Shown here: positions 1 to 10,703 of the stretch, in pieces
Numbering within the stretch: position 1 is the stretch's first letter
Layout of the letters: every line of letters starts with the position of its first letter
NCBI GenBank assembly: GCA_000507305.1
Contig: DF239237.1
Location: 165,435 to 229,434 of the forward strand
Source: Breviolum minutum Mf 1.05b.01
Taxonomy: Eukaryota > Sar > Dinophyceae > Suessiales > Symbiodiniaceae
Direction of reading: 5' to 3'
DNA: 64,000 nucleotides
Program-made: the position numbers and the translations under genes
The notes under the pieces: generated by a model
What the model was told of the DNA's origin: nothing
The model's input: only the letters and a program-made list of their open reading frames with translations
Databases searched by the model: none

Positions 1-76
1 CATCGCGGTATCGCTATCATTCGAGTAAACAGACGTTTTCAACAAGTTGTGGTAAGAGGGCAATTTAGATCAATAA

Positions 77-192
77 TACTGTTCATGGAAGAAGTCCGGA
101 ACCAGTTGAGGTTGGTAGCGTATCCAATCATTTACAAGGTTTCAAAAACATCCCAGGTAGTTGTTTGGGATTTCTGAACCATCAACAGTAGT
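77..192. mobile_element. Foldback element, family D
   Basis: The left arm TACTGTTCATGGAAGAAG pairs with CTGAACCATCAACAGTA. The interior AGTTGAGGTTGGTAG is shared with copies at 20258, 38317 and 61318. Confidence 0.7.
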
Positions 193-412
193 TTCTGGTT
201 CCGGACAAAACACAAGGTGAGCTAAGGCAATATATACTTGGTAGGGCGCGCTGTGTTGTAGTTGTCTGATTCCGTGACTTTAGCACTGGCTTAACTTCTG
301 CAGTTCAAACCCATCATGCAGAAAACTCCACTTCTCAAACATGGAAAAAACCTGGCTGGAAAAGGTAACCGAACAGTCTTCAACTTGGAAAGCTCGTTTT
401 AAAATCATCAGT

Positions 413-560
413 TGAGCCACAGAAAAAAAATCCATTGTGCTGGTTGTTATTGACGGAATCCTCACAATGGTTCACGAAAAAAAAAAAACTCCCCACATAA
501 CCGGGCAAGACGTCATCACCCTTGTACCCTAAACAACCGGGGTTTTGGTTCATTCTGAAA
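413..560. repeat. Diverged family M repeat
   Basis: It has the outer TTGAGCCAC...TGGTTCA frame and the inner CTAAACAACCGGGG of family M, with long A runs inside. Confidence 0.45.
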
Positions 561-711
561 GGGTCCATGTATGGTATACCTTACCTGCGTTTGAACATCC
601 TCTGAATTAACCGCAAATCCGAAAACAACGAAGCAAGTTTTTGAAATCCTATGAATAAACAGAAAAAACACAACAGCTCGCCCCTTAAACATGGTTGAGG
701 AAGACGATTCT

Positions 712-820
712 TCATTTTCTTCCCTACTGCTCCAAATACCCAGTGAGGTTCGGTGTTTAGGTGCCCCAAAAAACCCACTCTAAAACTACGACTGCAGAAG
801 GGTCCCATTGGAGCATCAGG
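712..820 (-). repeat. Family U repeat
   Basis: Reverse-oriented copy of the unit at 8755-8850: GGGACCCTTCTGCAG, a GTTTTAGAGTGGG stretch, TACCTAAACACCGAACCTCA-like sequence and TTTGGAGCAGTAGGG. Confidence 0.55.
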
Positions 821-861
821 GCTTTTCTTTTCTTGTCGTTGATTTTTCGGAGCATACTGAT

Positions 862-959
862 CTAGTTGGTGGTTTCAACCCATTTGAAAAACATTAGTCA
901 AATTGGATCATTTCCCCAAATAGGGATGAACATAAAAAATGTTTGAAACCACCACCTAG
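862..959. mobile_element. Foldback element, family A
   Basis: CTAG to CTAG with GGTGGTTTCAACC arms. The flanks ATACTGAT and ACACTGAT look like an 8-base target duplication with one change. Confidence 0.85.
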
Positions 960-1745
960 ACACTGATTGTACTGATCCCTTCCAGTGAGAACTCACTCAA
1001 ACATTTGATCAAGTTGATGCCTTCATGCTGAAGACCACCAGCGTCACAATGGCAGCCCAAAACCAAAGTTGCACCTGGCAACACATATGAGACAGACTTT
1101 CGGTGAAATCCCTCCTGTTGTTCAGAAACAAATTAAAATACATAAAAACAAACCTTGCAAATGACGGGGTTATCTAAGTCATATCAACTAATTGTTGCAG
1201 TTGATAGGTAGGAATTATGCCATGACCTACAGGATTTTGTTTTATGAATTCATACATCACTACTTTGTGTTTGTGTCCAACCAATTGAGCGAAGAGTTTG
1301 GAATTTGAAAGATCCTATCACAGGTGGTAAAGGATTGAACCGCCACCAGCAATACCACAAGTACCTTCCAACAAGCTGGAATATAAATATATATAGTTGG
1401 TGTCTTTTAGCCACCCTAATTTCAAAAATGTGTGCATTCTTCAATTTGGAAAAAAAAACCTACAACTTTTCGTGTAAACAATCAAACCATGAAATGTTCC
1501 ACAATCTATAGATACGGTTGATCTCTTTATTTTTGCCGCAACTTTCAACATCCTAATACATATTCCCTCTGTTTCAGGGGTGTGGGGGTCGGATTTTTCA
1601 CTTTCCTTAGTTTGTACAATTAATCCTTAAACTTGGCTATTCACTACAGGATTTGGAGGGAGCTGAAATTTTAAGACACTTGAGTCACTTGAGCAATGAA
1701 GAAAACCCTCGTTGTTTGGGGTGTGGACCTGATAATACGATAATA
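960..1745. other. No gene or clear repeat
   Basis: AT-rich DNA with overlapping short frames on both strands and several A runs. I see no exon signature or paired arms. Confidence 0.5.
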
Positions 1746-1855
1746 CAATCCCTGAAACTAACATTGGGTTACCCCTGAACATAGGCCGGGACCCAAAAGG
1801 AAATTTCATCTTCCAACCATCAAGTTTCAGGGGCTATGTTAGTTTTGGGGAGCGT
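1746..1855. mobile_element. Foldback element, family C
   Basis: CCCTGAAACTAACAT pairs with GGGGCTATGTTAGTTTTGGG; the interior has the family CATCTTCCAACCATCA motif. Confidence 0.75.
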
Positions 1856-2536
1856 ATATGTCCCAGAGATATAAGAAACAACAAGACGTGAAATTCTCTT
1901 CGGAATTGTTGACTACTCAACGAATTTGCAAGATGTGACTGGGGCTCCAAAGAGAGTTTCTTCATCTCAGGAGTGGGAAATAATCAACAAATACTAAGAC
2001 CTATAGTACAATCTTAAGGTGGTTGACTATCTTAGGTGGCTCTCCACTATGAGTTTTAATATTATCCACTAAATAAGATAAGAAATTTCAAGAGTGGTTT
2101 AGCCACCACTTTGCAGAATCGGAAGGTCAAGTTGGGAACCACTACCCCAACTAGTCATACACTTCCTGGCTGATATTTCCCTAGCTGTTCCAGGGTTTTT
2201 GTACCCCCCAACACATTTATATATAAATATAGATAATGACATATTATAACACTGATAGTAATCTTACACACACAGTATAAGAATATAGACCGGACAATAA
2301 TGAGAAGAAACCATAATCAGAAGCATCATCTTCAAAAAATATATAATAAGAAGAATAAAGAAAATAAGATACACAATCCCCATCCCTTCGGATTCCCCTG
2401 ACTTGAGGCTAAAGGCCCAAAAACAGAAAACAAACAAGCTAAGCTCTCGCCACCTGAGGACTAAAGTAAAAGAATGGCAGTCCTCCATCTCCAGCTTGGA
2501 GCGCGCCCTACCATTCCACGGCTGCAAGGCTCACGG
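1856..2536. other. No gene; weak hairpin only
   Basis: An imperfect hairpin (GGTGGCTCTCCACT against AGTGGTTTAGCCACC) spans about 2035-2108. The rest is AT-rich without recognisable content. Confidence 0.4.
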
Positions 2537-2820
2537 TCAAAAGTCGATATAAGTCGTACGTCCGACACTGGTTGCGAGAAACGCATTGCCGGCAAGGTCC
2601 GTCATTTGTGATTCCGTCAGCGTGTCAAGGGAATTGTAAGGCAACTGGATGCCTTGAAGGTGCAATAACTCGCGACCTAGGAACATAAAGTTCGAGGTGA
2701 GCAGTCATGGACCCCACATCGGGCACACTTGGGGCCAATTTCCCGCCGACTGACCAACTGCCTGGTAATCTGCGATGGATTTGGCAACCCGCTGGACGAT
2801 GTCAATTGGTTTTCCAGGTT
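2537..2820 (-). pseudogene. Cytosine-C5 DNA methyltransferase-like C-terminal fragment
   Basis: One frame runs across the segment and is interrupted once by a stop at 2705-2707. The downstream part reads FMFLGRELLHLQGIQ and then MTDLAGNAFLATSV, matching motifs IX-X of C5 methyltransferases (the conserved LQG and the GNA that closes the SAM pocket). The upstream part reads IVQRVAKSIADYQAVGQSAG. The catalytic PC motif is not in view. Dinoflagellates carry many such genes, some inside LINE elements, so this may be a decayed host gene or a LINE fragment. An intron in place of the stop is possible. Confidence 0.45.
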
Positions 2821-2825
2821 ATTGT

Positions 2826-2935
2826 TTTTGAAACCCCAATATATGGGTTACAACCCCTAAAAATGAAGGAAACATGGGTTCCCATGGTAGTTACGATCAC
2901 TTCCATGGAGACCCTAGTAGTTGACTCACCAACGA
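2826..2935. repeat. Family T repeat and half of a G-like element
   Basis: The CCCCAATATATGGGTTACAA block followed by AATGAAGGAAAC and GGGTTCCCATGG recurs at 53505 and 56285. The right part resembles a G end (ACTTCCATGGAGACCCTAGT). Confidence 0.45.
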
Positions 2936-3019
2936 GTCAAAACCCCGGCAAAAATTACCCCAAGATCACCTTCCGCGACCTTGCACTTGCACTAGCTCTG
3001 CCTCAGCTAAGAGGGGGTT

Positions 3020-3170
3020 ACCATGTATGGTGATGTTGGTACCTACACGTTGGTGGAGTTTTATTAGGTGAATGTAGGTAAACATAGGGAATGCAGGTAA
3101 ATGTTCGTGAATATTTACCTAAGTGTGTAGTAGTGAATGTAGGGCAAATCTATACCATACATCCGGGAAA
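3020..3170. repeat. Decayed family B repeat
   Basis: ACCATGTATGG and CTATACCATACAT ends with three TAAATGTAGG-like units between them; the arms no longer pair well. Confidence 0.4.
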
Positions 3171-3744
3171 ATGATAGGAAATCCCTGAAATAACCATCAA
3201 TTTTCATATTAGGATCACCGGAGGAAACAAAAATAATCAAACATTTTTTGCCAGAAATCTGGGCAAAAAAAACCTATAATTCATAACCCCGATCTTTGAA
3301 AAAAAAAAGGTTGGGGGGGCCTTTTTTGTTTTAAAACTATTCCCCAGCACTTGAGATGACCAACCCTGGACGTTTGGTCGCGATGGATATCCCAAATGCT
3401 CCATGGAAATGAACTACAAAACCGTGGGAAAATTGACGACTGGACTCGCAACAAAAAGCAAGATCCAAATCTAAGATGCTGATGAGTCTTAACTGATCTT
3501 CCAGGTATCTTTTGAATTCTTTACCCTCCCGAAAACTAACATATGGAACTTTAAAAAAACGTTTAGAGGTTTGGTGCAAGATGATCTTCCCTTTTTGAAA
3601 TGGGTGATTTCTATAGGTTCAACATCTTAATTTTCAGGCGTGTAACACGATGCGTGTTTCTCGAAACCTGGCCCCGGCAACTCAAAAAGGCTCCCCATGA
3701 AGGTATTTGTAAGAAAGTCCCCACCGGATCCTTGAATTCGAATT
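3171..3744. other. No gene or clear repeat
   Basis: Mixed AT-rich DNA with A runs. I see nothing supportable in it. Confidence 0.4.
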
Positions 3745-3851
3745 ACCCCTAAGAATCCAAACCCTTCCCTAGAGTGGATTCTTAGGGTACCAAATGCTTA
3801 TTGGCTTATTCCATTCAAGGGATATCTCAGGATAGTCCGATTCTTAGGGTA
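3745..3851. mobile_element. Foldback element, family H, with an extra internal end
   Basis: CCCCTAAGAATCC at the left pairs with GATTCTTAGGG at both about 3777 and 3840, so the right end seems duplicated. Confidence 0.6.
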
Positions 3852-4047
3852 CCAAAGGCTTTGTACAGTTGTGCTGGTTTTTAATGGTTTTTATGGTGAG
3901 CCACCCACAAAAACTTCAATCCTATGCCATTGCATTAGTTGGTTCATAGGGATCTTTATCACATTAAAATTGCTTGTCACTATCAACCCTCCAGAACCGA
4001 ACCGTGTATACTCCCCATGGGTGTCGCCTATTATAACTCAAACATTC

Positions 4048-4150
4048 ATAGGTGGTGATTTCAACCCACTTAAAACATATTAGTCAAATTGGATCATTCC
4101 CCCAGGTAAGGGTGGAAAAAAAAAACACATATTTTTGGAACCAGCACCTA
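4048..4150. mobile_element. Foldback element, family A
   Basis: TAGGTGGTGATTTCAACCCA to AACCAGCACCTA with the internal AGTCAAATTGGATCATTCCC motif. Confidence 0.75.
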
Positions 4151-4164
4151 TATATAGATATAAT

Positions 4165-4245
4165 ATATACCTAGAACCCAACTGACCTCTTTGTTTTTGG
4201 GGGGGGAGGTTGATCGTCCATTTGGATCATTCCACCAGGTGTCCG
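4165..4245. repeat. Left half of family R
   Basis: ATACCTAGAACCCAACTGAC matches the full element at 23206-23320; the right arm is missing. Confidence 0.5.
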
Positions 4246-4365
4246 GTGATTTCGTCCGGGCCCTCCAACTGCCATCTGTCAAGCGCCCCTCCCGGGAAAA
4301 CCGCTGCGCCATTGGAGTTTTCAACATCGAAGCGGAAAAAGCGTGTGATGTAAACCCTAATGAAG
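4236..4365 (+). CDS. Exon-like segment, strand uncertain
   Basis: After CCACCAG the plus strand reads VSGDFVRALQLPSVKRPSRE and FNIEAEKACD, ending near GAT|GTAAAC. The minus strand is also open (SMLKTPMAQRFSREGRLTDG). Local GC is high. No family recognised. Confidence 0.28.
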
Positions 4366-4597
4366 CTTTGCGAGGGTTAGGATGGCTATTTCCGGTGACA
4401 TATAACATAGATACCAAAAAACAACCATATGTTCAAGGCATGACCTTCTTCCAAATCAGCATTTTTAATTTCTATGCTACACTTTGGGGGGGCATAGACT
4501 GTTGGACTTCCATCATTTACAAGCACATTTTGTCACCAACTGAAAGTCAATGTGGTGCCATGATGTGAAAAAAACACCGAAACAACATGAAATCAAA

Positions 4598-4715
4598 TAC
4601 CCTCTGGTAAACCAACATAGCGATTCCTGGAATATCCCACATGTATCAATAGGAAAATCAGATCTTCAAAGTCAAAGGGTCTAATTTTCCATTGCTATGT
4701 TAGCTTACCAGAGTG
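4598..4715. mobile_element. Foldback element, family E
   Basis: ACCCTCTGGTAAACCAACAT pairs with ATGTTAGCTTACCAGAGTGT; the interior has AGATCTTCAAAG. Confidence 0.8.
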
Positions 4716-4910
4716 TAAATCAGTTTTCATATCTTTTGGAAGCTAATCCTTTTCCTGGGGTTTTAGGTAGCTCACCTGCCTGGTAGTTTTTTTGTTTGTT
4801 TCGGTCTCCACCAACGGCTGTCAACCAAAAACATCCCCAAAAAAAAGTCCTTTGTGCAAAACTGGGCCAAAGCTTCAGGCAAAAACAAAAACAAAGTGAA
4901 GGTAAAACAT

Positions 4911-5026
4911 GTGAGCCACGAAAAAAAACAACTCCTACTTTCCATTAAAATGGTTGGTTAATAGGAATCCTTATAATGGTTTATCATAATCCCCTAGATA
5001 ATCCAACCAACCATTCATTGCTCGTG
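4911..5026. mobile_element. Family M element
   Basis: GAGCCACGAAAA at the left and CATTGCTCGTG at the right enclose GGTTAATAGGAATCCTTATA. Confidence 0.6.
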
Positions 5027-5392
5027 TTAAGCAACGGAAGTTTCAGAACTTTTGCATTCCCAGGGAAACTCCTGATTTTTCAATCAAAAATTGAATAGGA
5101 CCTTACCATCGGATCCCTAAGTAAACTGCTGGAGCTAATTAGATACTCAGGGGTCAGGGCGGTTAGGGGGTCTGTTCAGTGAGATTTCCTTGACTGATTG
5201 GTTTCAGGACAGGATCATTGTAATGGCCTATGAAAGAATTCCCTACTTGTTGGGCAACCCTCACCACTATCTCCTGTTTTTGCTAGTTTCAATTGGGCAA
5301 CCGCAACAAAAACCCTAATGACATGAACCATGAAATCCTGATTGGCTCACAGGGAGTGGCTTATTACTATATACCTATATATCTGGCTATAG

Positions 5393-5698
5393 TTGTTCAT
5401 CCCTTTATATACAGCATACATAACCAAGGTCAGTTCTTGGTCACTGCTCTTCCGCACCACTTGTGACACTCCATTTTTTAACGGCGGGAGGCCGCGGTCT
5501 CAGAGCACCCCATTCCTTGCGATTTCTCAAATCACCTTCACCAAACTCGGAAAAACGGGATTCCCCGTTAAAAACTCCCCTGGTAAAGCCGCCTTATTTC
5601 TGGGGGTGGGTGGCATTGGTGTGGGGTGGGCCCCCTTCGATTCCCATGAGAGGAAATGTTTGAAAGAATTTTTTGCCAAAAATGGGGACCCTTCATGA
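5393..5698 (+). CDS. Possible small cytochrome c oxidase VIIc-like protein, last exon or whole gene
   Basis: A 101-codon frame ends TGA at 5698. After a Ser/Thr/Phe-rich stretch suitable for a mitochondrial presequence, it reads GFPVKNSPGKAALFLGVGG, then a short hydrophobic run, WAPF, and 9 residues later LK. COX7C proteins have the same layout: PF-x-V, a basic residue, a single membrane segment, and PF at the same spacing followed by LK. The start is uncertain; an acceptor at CCAAG (about 5427) is possible. It could be a chance frame. Confidence 0.4.
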   Translation: MFIPLYTAYITKVSSWSLLFRTTCDTPFFNGGRPRSQSTPFLAISQITFTKLGKTGFPVKNSPGKAALFLGVGGIGVGWAPFDSHERKCLKEFFAKNGDPS

Positions 5699-6290
5699 GG
5701 TCATCAAAATCTCAATAACACAAAAGAAAATAATCATTCAAGAAAAAACATCTCTGAGTAAATATTCAAACATATGACGGGCTAAAACAACCCCACCCTT
5801 AACAAAACAAAAAACACAACTCCTCTCTTGGAAAAAAAACACAATTCGTTTAAGGCTGGGAAAAAAGCAGTGGAAAATGCTTTTTGACCCGGAATTCCGT
5901 TGGTCCGTTCTTCGAAGGTGATGACTTTGTACAAGACAAAAAAGGCCAACCAACCGCATCGCCGAATGAACGGGGAAACCTGGAAAATGTTGCTTTTTTG
6001 TTGCTTCTTCCGACTTGAACATGTGGGAAGTATCATAAAAATTTCCGAACCGAGGCAATATCTATACATATATGAACCTGGTATAGAAGCGATACATGAT
6101 ATGTTTTAGGACCATTTTAGGACATGATTCTATAGATAATGAAGATATTGCTACCTACCACCTGTTCCAAAAGAAGAAACACAATCTTAATTAATCTATG
6201 TGTATCACTTGTAATCTATGGCTATGATTGAATGATCCCTATTAAAATTGGGATCAAAAAATGGCATAAGAACATACTTGTTAATAAAAG
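5699..6290. other. No supportable gene
   Basis: Several overlapping open frames occur on both strands, but none has a consistent composition or splice sites. Confidence 0.35.
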
Positions 6291-6390
6291 GATACCCTCT
6301 GGTAAACTAACATAGCAATGGAATTTTCCCATGTTCAAGGGGAAATATGTCTTCAAAGGGTCCATGTTGCACTACTATGTCGTTTATATT
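6291..6390. mobile_element. Foldback element, family E, right end decayed
   Basis: A good left arm TACCCTCTGGTAAACTAACA; the right arm survives only as ACTACTATGTCGTTTAT. Confidence 0.65.
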
Positions 6391-6527
6391 TCGGACGCTC
6401 TCCGTCCCCGCATTGCAAATACAGCTTTAGATGGGGATGTCCAAACCTAAACATGTAATCCTCCTGGTTGTCCCTGTTGCTGGGGGGAGCATCCCACAAT
6501 AGTTATATCATATTGTATCTACACTTA

Positions 6528-6641
6528 CACCCTGGAAGATTAACATGGAACCTACAAATCACCCATTTAGAAAGGAAAATTATCTTCCAAACCTCCTTGA
6601 TTATGTTCCATGTTAATCTATAATAATCTATAGGGGTGTAG
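6528..6641. mobile_element. Foldback element, family L
   Basis: TACACCCTGGAAGATTAACA pairs with TGTTAATCTATA...GGGGTGTA. The arms carry ATGGAAC/GTTCCAT, as at 36207. Confidence 0.8.
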
Positions 6642-7189
6642 ATCCATCGAGGAGCATTACATGTGGAATTGAACTATATCCAAAAAGCATCCAAAAAACT
6701 GAATCCAACAAGTAAAATTGATCCGTGGAAGGCAACCACCATTCTTGAATCACTCCCCCAATATTACCGACGGGTTATTTTCACTCAGTTTTATTTCCGG
6801 ACTCAAATCGCATTGTAATATATGAACTGCCTATACAACTTATTACCTACCTTACTTCTATTCACCAAACACCATCCTCTTTTTTCCATCACAAAATCCC
6901 TCCAAGAAAACATCCGCAAAAACAGAATTTGATTGGATTTGGGGGGGTGATGATGTTTTTTTCCTGCAATTGGATGCATCAATTTCCCGTAATACCAGTA
7001 ATGAATGGAGTCATGGAGGACCTTTTTTTATGGCCTTGTAACTGGCATGATACTTTTTTTTCCATGGGGTTTTCCTGGTTGGTTCATGACGAGATCCGAA
7101 CAAAATTATTCTGACTTTACCGAAATCAACAACTTCCCCCCCTACATACATGGGCAGTATCATCCCATAGGGACATCAAACAACCATGC
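6642..7189. other. No gene or clear repeat
   Basis: Short frames only. A TATGGCC-rich stretch at 7010-7080 is open on the plus strand but has no exon signature. Confidence 0.35.
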
Positions 7190-7199
7190 AAATGTTCTT

Positions 7200-7297
7200 C
7201 TAGTTGGTGGTTTCAACCCATTTGAAAAATATTAGTCAAAATTGGAATCTTCCCCAATTAGGGGTGAAAATAAAACATATTTGAAACCACCACCTAG
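7200..7297. mobile_element. Foldback element, family A, with target duplication
   Basis: Near-canonical copy. It is flanked by AAATGTTCTT (7190-7199) and AAATGTTCCT (7298-7307), a 10-base near-perfect duplication. Confidence 0.88.
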
Positions 7298-7419
7298 AAA
7301 TGTTCCTTTCCATGGCTCTTTTCCAGGCATTTTGAAAACATGTTACGTGGCAACGCAGTGCTATAGCCTCGCCGATGGCTTGATGGCTTTCCCACCCCCC
7401 AAAATCTCGCCGTTTCAAA

Positions 7420-7447
7420 CCGCGGAGAGGTCTCTCCCTCTCCGCGG
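7420..7447. repeat. GC-rich hairpin
   Basis: CCGCGGAGAG and CTCTCCGCGG form a perfect 10-base stem with an 8-base loop inside a stretch open in several frames. Confidence 0.6.
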
Positions 7448-7743
7448 GTGGAACGCACATGAAGACAACTTGGGATTTTTGGAGTTGGTTTTGGTTGTTT
7501 TCCACTGCCAAATGCCTCAAAAATACACAAAAACAAAAAACAACAAGTTTCTCGGGGTGGGGAGCACCCCAAACTATATATCTAAAATTCATACACTCCC
7601 TAAAATTAACAAATTGTTCCTTATAAAAGATAGAAATTCCACCGTTTGTAGAGTTTTCTTTTCAACATAGAGGATTTTCTTTGTCGAAAGGAGGACGGAC
7701 GGAAGGAATGCTTAAAGGGAACAATACATGATCAACATCCCTC

Positions 7744-7881
7744 CCTAGACATCCAAACACCTGGTGAGTACATGTTTGAACCCCCCATTCACATCTCCTG
7801 AGGCTCGGCTGTTTTAGGGGTTCCAAACTCACACCTCCAAAAACCAGGTATGACTGGAGGATGACTTGGATGTCTAGGGCC
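7744..7881. mobile_element. Foldback element, family P
   Basis: CCCTAGACATCCAAACACCT pairs with ACTTGGATGTCTAGGG. ACATCTCCTGAGG and TTCCAAACTCACACCTCC lie in the middle. Confidence 0.65.
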
Positions 7882-8030
7882 TGAATATGTGGCTGTGAAG
7901 AATAGGTCGACATCTTGGTATTTCAATGAACCAAAAGTCAGACTCTTCAATGAATTTTTGGTCCAAGGAATTTCCCGCCACAACATGAACTCCAACTTGA
8001 AGCGCCTTGCAAGAAGGTGTTTTGTTTTTT

Positions 8031-8143
8031 CCCTCCCTGAAACTAACGTTTCTCGCTCCTAAAAAAAGGATGGTTGGAATTGAATACTACTTTCCTATTG
8101 GGGAGGCCTATCTTCAGGGGCTATGTTAGTTTCAGGGAGGGTA
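8031..8143. mobile_element. Foldback element, family C
   Basis: CCCTCCCTGAAACTAACGTT pairs with ATGTTAGTTTCAGGGAGGG; GGATGGTTGGAATT inside. Confidence 0.85.
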
Positions 8144-8508
8144 AGGTTTTCGTTTTTACCCATATAAATTGTTGATTTGCACCCTTTGATGACATGTTCC
8201 ATGATTCCAAGATGTCTTCATGGTCAATAACATGTCAACACCTACCAAACACCGCCAAAGTGCAAATTCACGCAGTGTAACACAGCAATATCGACCAGTT
8301 TATTGTTGTCTTTCTCGGTCAAGCAGAAAACAAATCATCCTTCTGAAAACTCTCTGCGTTTCTGGCCGGCACTGCGAGGTCCATTCTTTCCCCTGGAAAA
8401 GACATGAAACGACCGAAGCGACTTGTGAGACGACATCTTGATATATCTTGATATTGTTGTGCTTAAAGGTTCCAACCCCCACCATGACATGAAGAATGAA
8501 ATTCTTAA

Positions 8509-8625
8509 CCCCCCCAGAAGTTTAACATAGACCCTGAAAATAGGCCTTTTGTCCCAAAAGGAAAGGATCATCTTCCAACCATCATGGCTTTCAGGGGTAA
8601 ACTCGCTGTTAAACTTCGGGGGAGC
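8509..8625. mobile_element. Foldback element, family C, GAAGTTTAACATAG subtype
   Basis: CCCCCCAGAAGTTTAACATA pairs with TGTTAAACTTCGGGGG. It shares the subtype with 14230 and 33010. Confidence 0.75.
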
Positions 8626-8754
8626 AATGGATTAACTGGTGCTTCCAGTAAGTTGCAGCATTAACCTTAGATGATCACTTGCGGCAAACCATATGGCAAA
8701 TCATTGTCAAGTTGCTGATTGAACCAATCCATTTAAGAAACAATATGCACAACC

Positions 8755-8850
8755 CTTGTGCTCCAATCCCTTCTGCAAGTAGTTTTGGAGTGGGATTTGG
8801 GTACCTAAACACCGAACCTCACAGGATATTTGGAGCAGTAGGGCAAGTCG
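8755..8850 (+). repeat. Family U repeat
   Basis: Contains TTCTGCAAGTAGTTTTGGAG and ACCTAAACACCGAACCTCAC; also found at 712 (reversed), 13750 and 25227. Confidence 0.55.
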
Positions 8851-8954
8851 GGCAAGTCAAATTGGGAATATTTAGGAATAATTTCCCCAATTTTCAGAGT
8901 GACAATTACAGAGTAGTCATTGGATCAATGAACATATGGACCAAACTCGCCTAT

Positions 8955-9050
8955 GCCATGGTGGTTTTGCATGGTGATGAATGGGTCCCTCGAACCCGTA
9001 CCAAAATCACCAACAAAAACAAATCCAAGTATTTTTTTTGGAATATTGCA
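8955..9050 (+). repeat. Family N repeat
   Basis: CATGGTGATGAATGGGTCCC and ATCACCAACAAAAACAAATC recur at 21843 and 27080. Confidence 0.45.
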
Positions 9051-9271
9051 GTTTATATTTATAACCTAAAAGATACAAATACAAAAAAACGTCTTGAAAT
9101 ATGGGAACTATACTCCCCCTAAACCACCTAAACAACAACATGTCGTGTTTTCCCATGAATTGCCGGGCGTTTTCGGTCAAGTCATAGTGGTGTTCGATCT
9201 TTCAAGCCTTCGTCCGTTCCTTAGGGCACCGAGGTCTCACGTTTGTCTGGTTCACGTTTTGTCGGATCCTG

Positions 9272-9466
9272 GACCTGGGATGTCCCATGGTAGTTAGGAA
9301 ATGGATTATAAAAGGTTAGCCAGATGCTCAATGTATGGCCTATGTACCTACATTTGGGTAGGTTTGGGGGGTAAATGTAGGTAAATATACCATACATTGA
9401 GCATCTGGGTTATAAACCAACTTACTGACTAGTTACTAACTTCCATGGACACCCTAGTATGTACCA
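9272..9466. mobile_element. Family G element split by a family B insertion
   Basis: The G left part, CTGGGATGTCCCATGGTAGT to GGTTAG, resumes after 9409 with TTATAAACC and ends ACTTCCATGGACACCCTAGT. Confidence 0.65.
9320..9409. mobile_element. Foldback element, family B, CCAGATGC-ended subtype
   Basis: CCAGATGCTCAATGTATGG pairs with CCATACATTGAGCATCTGG; it lies inside a G element. Confidence 0.8.
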
Positions 9467-9963
9467 AACAGGGGTAATTATATCAAACCAACCCAAACAA
9501 TGCATTGTTATAAGGGACATCCATCAAAATGACCATGATTTCAATCTATTAAGTTTGATTCCCCCAAAATTGGTAATTCAATGACCCCTCTCTCTACTCT
9601 AGAAAGGCCTGAATGTATGCATGATTTACCTACATGAAAGCTAAACAATGGCCACATGAACAATGGGAAGTGGCTGGGTAAATACTCCCATGGAGCAATC
9701 TGGGATATATCTGAACCTTTTACATCAATCTGCTAACATCCTGGAAAAGGTGTTTCATTGCATCCCGCATCCCAGATTTTTTTCATGAAAGGAGATGAAT
9801 TAAATCAACCATTCCTTCACAACTTCCAACCCCACATGAGGCCTCACAATAATGTTAGCCAAAAGAGAAACACATCAACCTTTATGATCTATCAAAATAT
9901 CTGTACCCCCAAAATTTCACGTAGCTATTAGATACCTGGAAATCATAGTGAACTATTAAATCT
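9467..9963. other. No gene or clear repeat
   Basis: AT-rich DNA with no paired arms and no exon-like frame. Confidence 0.4.
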
Positions 9964-10070
9964 ATCCCATACGATCCATGTATGGTATATATATACCATT
10001 ATATACCTACATTTGGTTGAATTTTTATGGTAAATGTAACTAAATATACCATACATGGATACTATGGGTA
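9964..10070. mobile_element. Foldback element, family B
   Basis: CCCATACGATCCATGTATGG pairs with CCATACATGGATACTATGGG. Confidence 0.82.
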
Positions 10071-10382
10071 TTGTGGTTGGTTCGAACCACTCCCTACCTT
10101 CTTACGACCCTTTGCTCGGACTAGATGTAGTATGGAAAATGCTTAATGTAGGCTGCTCATGAAATGCTCATCACGAGCTTCGCACAACACAAATAACACA
10201 ATAACATTTTCCCACCAACCTTCTCCCTCAGATTTAGTGTTCTTTGTGGGTCCCGAGTTCGCCTTACTATATTTGATACCATCTGTAGGTAAGATGCTGT
10301 GACGTTGCTAAGGGTAATCCACCGGGTTATTAAAACCCAATCATTGTCGTTTCAATCATCTCCTAACAAGGCCGGATATGTC

Positions 10383-10574
10383 TTAGGAGATTTTCCAGTG
10401 GCAGCCAGTCCTTAGATGCCCATTGGTTTCAACCCAAGGAACGCCACTTTGGGCGGATGCTCCGAGAACTTCAACTGCAGGCAGCGACACGGTCGTCGGG
10501 TCCAAGGGTTTGTGTTGTGGAAGCGAAACGGTTTGGAGTTGCAACGTACCCGCAGTCAGCCAAAAAAGGATCAT
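10383..10574 (-). CDS. Exon-like open segment
   Basis: The minus strand reads LTAGTLQLQTVSLPQHKPLD, then VSLPAVEVLGASAQSG and WVETNGHLRTGCHWKIS. GC content is above the neighbouring DNA. No domain recognised; splice sites are not obvious. Confidence 0.25.
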   Translation of the reverse strand: MILFWLTAGTLQLQTVSLPQHKPLDPTTVSLPAVEVLGASAQSGVPWVETNGHLRTGCHWKIS

Positions 10575-10593
10575 TGAAATGAAAGATCTTTAC

Positions 10594-10703
10594 CAGGTGA
10601 TTCAAGTAGTGACCTGATTATCCCCTAATTGGAGGTCACTTGGCCATTGAAAAGGTCACTTTACCATCCCAAAAAGGTCAATTTGAATCACCTGGTAACT
10701 TTG
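10594..10703. mobile_element. Foldback element, family O
   Basis: ACCAGGTGATTCAAGTAG pairs loosely with CAATTTGAATCACCTGGT. TGGAGGTCACTTGG inside recurs at 19150 and 31780. Confidence 0.6.

Noticed and set aside
7242-7670. 142-codon plus-strand frame
   Set aside because: It starts inside a family A element and runs into A-rich DNA.
8679-9122. 147-codon plus-strand frame
   Set aside because: Built from family U and family N repeats that occur elsewhere in both orientations.
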